Source of the DNA: Phlebiopsis flavidoalba
Taxonomy: Eukaryota > Basidiomycota > Agaricomycetes > Polyporales > Phanerochaetaceae
DNA length: 64,000 bases
NCBI GenBank assembly: GCA_035772785.1
Contig: JAOCPU010000001.1
Coordinates: forward strand, 3,038,001-3,102,000
Direction: 5' to 3'
Each line of letters starts with the position of its first letter. Position 1 is the stretch's first letter. Below are positions 57,791 through 64,000 of the stretch, piece by piece. Under the pieces are notes generated by a model. It was not told the origin of the DNA. It did no database searches and worked only from the letters and a program-made list of their open reading frames with translations. Position numbers and translations under genes: made by a program.

Positions 57791-60700
57791 ATGACATTTC
57801 TTCAAGACGTTACTGAAGCCCTGCTACCTCGCCGGTACCAGGAAGAAAAATCTTCTCCAGAGCTCAAGAACGAAATGTCATTGCCGCACTGGACAACTGG
57901 CAGCGGAAAAAAAAAACCTATATAAGTACGCTCCTCATCAAATGGATCGCAGCCCGCGACGCCGGGTTAGGCAAGATCATCGTTTTCCTCGTTCCCAAGG
58001 TCGCACTTGTGGAGCAGCAAGGCGACTTTATCGCACGCGAAACCCCGCTCCGTGTCAGCAAATGCTACGGTGCGACCGCTATCGATATGACGGACAGGAG
58101 GGGGTGGAGGAGGGAGATTGAGGAGCATGATGTTCTCGTTATGACCGGTGCGTTCCAGATTCTCCCGCCTGTTAGCCCCCCCCTCTCTAAATCCAGCGCA
58201 AAAAAAAAAAAAAAAAGCACAAATATTCCTCAACATTCTCACGCATTCGCATTGGACCATGGACAAAGTGCGTTTTGCGCAACCTCTCGCTCGACCGTCT
58301 CTGGCTCTTGGACCCTGTTCTGTCCCAACTCCGGCGAGCTCGGCCTTTCAGAGTCAAAACGGTTCCCCGCTGATGGGATTATGTACGAACGCCGTGCGAA
58401 ACCTGGATGATGCAGCTGGCCTTTCGTTTTTTTGATCGCGCACAGTCAAGTCGACGGCAACTTTGCAGTAATTCTTTCGGATATCATGACAGATGTCCTG
58501 AAGGGCTGCTGCACAGAGTGCCTGCAGTTGGATGAGTGAGCGTCGAGGGACAGCCAGCCTGCTGGCTCTTCCAGGTTTCGCACGGTCGGGTAGCATCTCG
58601 CCTCGTGCATTTCGTGCGGGCAGAGTCGCTGATACAACTCAATGCAACTATCTGAAAATGTTCACGTTTGAGGCAGTTGCATTGAATTGTGTCCCAGGAG
58701 CTTCTGCGCATATCCTGATGTTGATGACTGACTGACGTACGCAGGTGTCCCTCATGGTATTCGATGAATGCCATCACACTCGAAAGAATCATGCATACAA
58801 CGGGATTATGCGGGGAGTACTTTCAATGGTCTCCCGAGCAGAGACCCAAAATCTTTGGTATGACTGCATCGCCAATTTGGAATCCAAAGGACGCAGTCGA
58901 GTCTCTGTCTACTCTCGAACACAATTTGGATGCCAAGGTTATCGCCGTACGGGATCATGTCGAAGAATTAGCCGACCACGTATCCCCCACGTCCTAGCGA
59001 GGCATGTCGGATTGGCAGCACTAAGGGCCCTATGATATATTTACATATCCCCCTCAGGTACTTCGCGAATACCCCCCTTCACCTCTCACATACCCAAAGT
59101 ATCCTCCCACCACGCTGTGGGAAAGATTTCGCCTCTCCTTTCTGCCACCACACATTGACATACCAGTCGAGAAGATACGGACACGATATGACGTTACATT
59201 TCACAGCCTTGGACCCTATGGGGCCGAGTTATTTCTCTACCACGACATCAAACATCGACTCGCCCCAATACGTCGCGCAGGCGGAAGACCAGCTCGACTA
59301 CATGAATACGGTGCACCTGGATGGTATCCAGCCGGAGAGTATCCAGCTCCCACCCGAGCTCGCACACATGGAGGTTGTACTGGAAGAGTTTAGCGACTTT
59401 TTCGACAACGAAGAGAACCCCGATGTCGTGCCGGTGCGGATCGATATGTCGTGGTGCTCGCCGAAGCTTGTCGCGCTCTCTCTCTCAGATTCTCTTTGAC
59501 TACTACCGGCCCAAATTCCAGGGCATTGTGTTTGTCGAGCAGCGGCATGTGGCGGCATGTTTGTCGAAGATGCTCCCGCAGATCCCTACGCTTGCTCTAT
59601 ACTTCAAAAGCGCTCAACTGATCGGACATGGGGCGAGTAGCATACAGAAATCGCAGGTAAGGGGAATGGCCCTCAAGTCCCAGCAGGAAGCTGTTAGGAT
59701 GTTCCGCGACGGTGAATGTAACCTGCGTGAAAAAAAAGTATACACTCGCGAAGCGTGAGTGTATGCGGAGACTGACAGTACCTCTATTAGTTGTAGCGAC
59801 GTCTGTTGCCGAAGAAGGCTTGGATTTCCCGGTAGGTTCTTTCACATCTGTGTCAATTGCTATTCCTAATGCTCGAATAGGCATGCGAGCTCGTCATCCG
59901 CTACGACCCAATACAGCAACATGGTAGGCTATATCCAGTCCCGAGGACGCGCGCGCCAAAAAGCGGCGGCCTTTGTCGTCATGGTTCAAGAAGGCCAGGC
60001 GGCTCACATCGAACGCTATAAGTCTTTTTCAGAGAGCGAGCCCCAGCTCCGACTTGTATACCAGACACGCGAGGACCTTCCAAAGCCGGTCCAAGACGAT
60101 GAGCTGGAAGAGGGCGAAGAACGCGAGGACCCGCTGGATTTGGCTGAACGCGAACGCTACGTCGTTCCGGGCACAGGCGCAATCCTCACATATAACACAT
60201 CGATCGGCCTACTCAACCACCTGTTGTTCGCTCATCCCGCGCGATCGGTTCACGCCTATTCACCTCCCACAATACTCTGGCGAGTTCGAGTCGACGCTCC
60301 AGCTCCCGTCCAGTCTTCCGCTGCCGTCAGAGCACCTCAACTTTCTTGGACCTACAAAACGCACGAAGAAGGAGGCAAAGCGCGCCGTTGCGTTCACGGC
60401 TGTGCGGCGGCTGCACGAGCTGGGCGTGTTGTCGACGACTACCTGCCGTACCCGCGCGCTCTGCGACAGGCGACAAACGACGATGCCGATGGCCGCTGGC
60501 CGATTGGTGATGTGAGTCAGGTGCCGGACATGATGAACCTGACGTTGTCGTGCGCCGTGCGACCCATGGACCCGCGGCGAAAAGCAGTGTGGTTGCATGT
60601 CGTACATCTCGACGGGCGTCCGACTGCTGGGCTGATCACTGGGAGCTCGCTGCTGCAGGGGGACCTTATCGTCAACGGCGTGTATGTCAAACACAAATCA

Positions 60701-63172
60701 CGGGACACTCATAGAGTTCAACGAGGAAGACGAGTGGTACCAACGACGCGCATTAGAGGAATTCATGCGTATTGGGTCTATGGTGGTGCATTCAAATCAC
60801 GGGAAGAGGGATCACTCTTTCCTTTGACGTGCTACCTAGTTCCTATCACCCGTGACCTCGTTGTCGACTGGCCCACTATCTACGAGGCGAATGCGCACCC
60901 CTATGGCTACGCTGATTGGTCCCAGATCAACCCGGAACACTACGGTATCCTGCTCATGATGTGTAGCAAGGAACATGGACGGCCTCTCCTACTCAAACAA
61001 ATCCGAAATGATTTGACGCCCATGTTCTACTCCTCCGCCTGGCTCTCGAGAGGCGGTAGCCAGCACCTACCGCGAATACTACATTGCAAAATACACCCCG
61101 CAAGGGTATTGAACCCGAGATACCCTGAGGACGGACCCTGTATCGAGGCCGTCTCCTTCCCTCGTCATACAGCCACGGTTTACTCTCTCGATGGCACATA
61201 TGATCCTCTTCGTGCCCACTATTCCCCGGCAGCTATATATTCCCTCAAAGTCTCTGTCGCTGGGCTCCGCTTCCACAGATTTATATCGCAACCTTCCATT
61301 GTCCTTCCCGAGCTTACACATCGCCTCACCGATTTGTACCGTGCCCACGCCATTCGGTTCGGAATTCGGGCTTCCCTCCTATCCAAGACGACCTCATGGT
61401 CCAAGCGCTCACCCTCCCAAGCGCAAACGCAGCTTCAACAAACAGCGTCTCGATAACCCTTGCGACGCCGTGCTCAAATTCTGCACACCGTCGTGCACCT
61501 CTTCAACCGCTTTCCCGCACCGGCACGAGGGACAGCTCGACATCCTGCGTCGCAACTCCGTCTCGAATCGCACGCTGCTCGCGCGCGCTAAGGAGGTGCA
61601 CCTCGAGGGCTTCCTCACCTCCGAAACCCAGACGATGCGCGTGTGGCGCCACACTCTGCCTGCGGACGCGGACCCGCACGATCCGCGTCCACGACTCGCA
61701 CCGTACACCGTCGCATCCCGAAGCGCAGTCTTCAGGACTGCATGGAGGCCGTCGCTCGGTGCAGGGTTCGCTACGGGCGGGCTGGCGATGGCGCTTCGCG
61801 TCGGCACGGCGCTGGGTCTTGGGTTTTGGTGGTACGCTATCCTGGGCGGCGCGGTATGATCGTCTCCCCCAGACACCGGTGCCGGTCATGTTTTGGGAGA
61901 TACAGGGAGATTCTAGGGTATGAGTTTCGATGCGGACATTTACTGATCGAGGCTGTCACGCATCCGTCGTTCCGTTCGCCAACTAATTCATCGTACCAAA
62001 GGCTCGAGTTCATGGGCGATGGTGAGTGTGATTCCTATTCGACGCAAAATTGTGCTAATAAGGGGACAGCGCTGCTCGATCTTGTCGTCATGCGGTATCT
62101 CTACAACAAGTTCCCAGCCGCCACTTCGGGCCAGCTCTCGTGGGCGCGCTCACGCGCCGTCTGCGCGCCCGCGCTGGCCCTGGTGGCCGTGAACGTGCTG
62201 GGGCTGCACAAGCCGCTACTGATCAACAACGTCGAGCTGAGCATGGCGATCAGCAAGTACATTCCGATTCTGAAGGAGACGACATGCGAGGAGATCATCC
62301 ACCACGGCTGGAAGCACGACCCGCCCAAGGCGATCAGCGACGTCCTGGAGAGCATCCTCGGCGCCGTGCTCGTCGACACGCACTACGATTTCGAGAAGAC
62401 GAGCGTGGTCGTCGAGAATGCTCTCCGTGGGCTGCTTGAGGTCCTTACGCCGGACATGCCGCGCGACCCCGTTTCGGAGCTCATGGTCTGGACTGCGCGC
62501 CACGGGTGCATGAAGATCAGCTTCCGGTGCGTACCTTACGATCAGACATGAAAGCCGCTCGCTCACGCGGCGTACAGAAAATCACAGAGCATTTCAACAA
62601 TGAAGAGGAACGACAGCATGTCGATCATCGTGCACGACTTTGCGGTGGTGGGGCCTATCCCCGCGGCAAACATTTCGCTCGCCAAGGGTCTCGCGGCCGA
62701 GCGCGCGCGCCAGGTCATGGACGACCCCGAGAGCCCGTACTACCTCCCTAAAATATGCGACTGCAAGACCCAGCATGAAGATCACCCGCCAGTGGACCAC
62801 GACGCGGAGGAGAAGAAGCGACTGGACGACGAGACAGAGGCCGGGTTCGCCGCGCTTGCCCGCGCGGTGTTGGCCGAGGTACAGCCTCTCGAAGTGAAAC
62901 CTGCAGACGATAGCTCGAGCAATGCAGAAGACGAAGACGAAGATAATGAGGACGATGATATTGACGGTACCCGATTGCGATTGAAGATTTTATGGTTCTC
63001 GGCTGATACTCTATGCAAATTCGACTCCCAGCTCAATACTATCCCCAGGAAATACCGTATCGTGAACGTATTTAATCTGTGTCTCGGTAGTGACTTTGCC
63101 TTACCTTCGGATTGTATTGTATTCGAAAACGTGTATCACCTTGCCTCTCAAGCTGTCTCTCGAGCCCCGTAA
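57791..63172 (+). CDS. DCL: Dicer-like ribonuclease (DCL)
   Basis: Dicer cuts double-stranded RNA into small RNAs for silencing. ATG 57791 opens MTFLQDVTEALLPRRYQEE. The Walker A block ALDTGSGKTYIS is present under extra A bases (about 57893). LVPKVALVEQQGDFIARETP leads to an intron 58148-58217, then QIFLNILTHSHWTMDK, a 477-base intron, and the DECH box VFDECHHTRKNH (58763-58774). After FGMTASPIWNPKDAVESL and a GC-AG intron, the helicase C domain continues: FQGIVFVEQRHVAACLSKML, LVATSVAEEGLDFP, VGYIQSRGRARQKAAAFVVM. DUF283 follows (about 60180-60440), then a middle region with PLTCYLVPITRDLVVDW and LLKQIRNDLTPMF. RNase IIIa (about 61430-61760) has DCMEAV. RNase IIIb (about 61880-62480) has YQRLEFMGD (to 62021), an intron 62022-62069, ALLDLVVMRYLYNKFP and SDVLESILGAVLVDTHYDF. 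The last exon starts at 62578 and ends in an acidic tail, TAA 63170-63172. No double-stranded RNA-binding domain is seen. Indels break the frame repeatedly. Confidence 0.96.
58091..58124 (-). repeat. Exon arm of the Dicer inverted repeat
   Basis: Coding partner of 57668-57701; 32 of 34 bases pair. It sits in the helicase exon before the first intron. The distance between arms is about 390 bases. Confidence 0.85.
58268..58744 (+). other. Unusually long Dicer intron with internal inverted repeats
   Basis: The donor GTGCGT after MDK and acceptor TACGCAG before VSLMVFDECHH define 477 bases, against about 50-60 for other introns here. CCGTGCGAAACCTGGA (58392-58407) is repeated perfectly inverted at 58570-58585, bounding 194 bases like the ends of a small element. 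No target duplication is visible. A second hairpin lies further on (58634-58690). I find no Dicer homology in it. Confidence 0.75.
58634..58690 (+). repeat. Hairpin in the long Dicer intron
   Basis: ACAACTCAATGCAACT (58634-58649) and AGTTGCATTGAATTGT (58675-58690) pair over 16 bases with one mismatch around a 25-base loop that can pair partly further. Size resembles a small-RNA precursor. Whether it is transcribed and processed is unknown. Confidence 0.7.
59740..59764 (+). repeat. Short perfect hairpin in a Dicer intron
   Basis: ATACACTCGCG, loop AAG, CGTGAGTGTAT: an 11-bp stem with one G-U pair, inside the intron between EGECNL and VATSVAEEGLDF (about 59726-59790). Its donor is not a clean GT here. 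Confidence 0.7.
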
Positions 63173-64000
63173 TTCGTGTATGTGGTAACAAGCGATAAAG
63201 CTGTATGTGGATTATGACATCATCTGTATTGGCTTGGCACTAGTACAACCTCAAACTTGGCCTGCTTCTGAGTCCACCACTACCAAGACCCGAGACGTCC
63301 GACATTGTATTTTATGCACCGTTCATGCTAGAGTAATCAGAAATGTCAACTGCACTGAATAGTGCCCTACTGCGTTTTCGAATACTTATAATTTCCGGGA
63401 GTATTTCCGAGTTTCGAGAACAGAGCCGTCTCGTCTTTCAGACTCTAGAAAACCTTAGCACTGCAGTTCCTACACCACTGCCAGACCCGCCAAGGACCGT
63501 CACTACGAAACGTACCCAGAACTCTCCTCCGTGACGCAGCAGACACCCCCGATGGGTCTACTTACATCCATCACATCGGTAGTCGGGCGGTTGCCGCTCG
63601 CAAACTATTCAAACAGCAAGACCTAACAAGACATGCCCTGACTCACCACACTTAAATCCGGTTAAGATGAAGCAGCAATGGATTTGTGGATAACTCACCA
63701 AACTCAAAACGATGACGGTCGTGTCGGCAATGTCGTCCCACGCTCGCAGAGTGGGCTTTACACTAACTCATACTCTTATTCTTTCCATTTTATTTTCGGT
63801 CTTATTTGACCTCAAGCTCAGAGCTGTTGGCCTGTTGTGCCGCCGAAAGACAATTTGAAGACAGAGTGAGATAGTCAGATTGGCCGGATTGATTGGATTG
63901 ATCTTACTACTCAAACCGTCTCTTATTTTCACTCCAACGCATACAATCCTTCGGTCGCCTACCACAGATATTGACCTACGTCGAGGCAAGGTCAACGCCC
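63173..64000. other. 3' flank of Dicer, no gene identified
   Basis: Downstream of the Dicer stop. A plus-strand frame of 63 codons (63343-63534) and a minus-strand one of 75 (63768-63995) have no recognisable content. No gene assigned. Confidence 0.5.

Noticed and set aside
59921..61456. Single 511-codon frame treated as one Dicer exon
   Set aside because: Only parts of it are the true reading. Between about 60210 and 60440, and again near 60715-60810, the conserved Dicer sequence is in another frame.

Overview
The window reads as nuclear DNA of a filamentous basidiomycete, probably an agaricomycete. Genes lie on both strands and are cut by many small GT-AG introns of about 50-60 bases. The protein set is fungal: a Vps1 dynamin, NTF2, a Plp2-type phosducin, eRF1, a PITH protein and a Dicer with two RNase III domains. 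There is also a copia-type retroelement primed from initiator tRNA-Met. I found no tRNA, rRNA, CRISPR array or bacterial operon.

Nearly every conserved gene is recognisable but broken by one-base indels, mostly extra bases in short runs. The frame changes while the protein stays conserved on both sides. Because this affects unrelated housekeeping genes alike, I read most of it as uncorrected long-read consensus error. A few genes also show real decay by substitution or truncation (amidohydrolase copy 1, parts of the second Clp gene). Exon boundaries and start codons below are therefore approximate.

Layout. 1-3.4 kb is GC-rich with no gene I can support. 3.5-8.7 kb holds an uncharacterised acidic-tailed protein (+), NTF2 (-) and, divergently, a conserved protein of unknown function (+). 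11.4-14.4 kb is VPS1 (+). 15.2-18.3 kb carries a ubiquitin E2 (+), a small membrane ORF (-), a 285-bp MITE and a truncated amidohydrolase (+). 18.3-24.5 kb is gene-poor. 24.6-35.3 kb holds two tail-to-tail Hsp104/ClpB-like AAA+ genes, with a RING-H2 protein just upstream of, or fused to, the second. 36-39.2 kb has a PITH gene (+) converging on eRF1 (-). 40-47 kb has unnamed coding fragments (-), a second E2 (+) and an F-box protein (-). 48.0-49.7 kb is a short LTR element that carries only gag. 51.7-56.3 kb is a full beta-propeller-amidohydrolase gene (+). 56.5-63.2 kb is PLP2 (-) divergent from Dicer (+).

Two themes stand out. First, ubiquitin and unfolding parts gather in 15-47 kb: two E2s, a RING, an F-box and two divergent Clp-type unfoldases. 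The E2-amidohydrolase pair occurs twice in the same order and orientation, which suggests an old segmental duplication. Second, the Dicer locus is rich in inverted repeats. A 34-base piece of its helicase exon is repeated in inverse orientation just upstream of the start codon, so its own mRNA could fold into a Dicer-like substrate.
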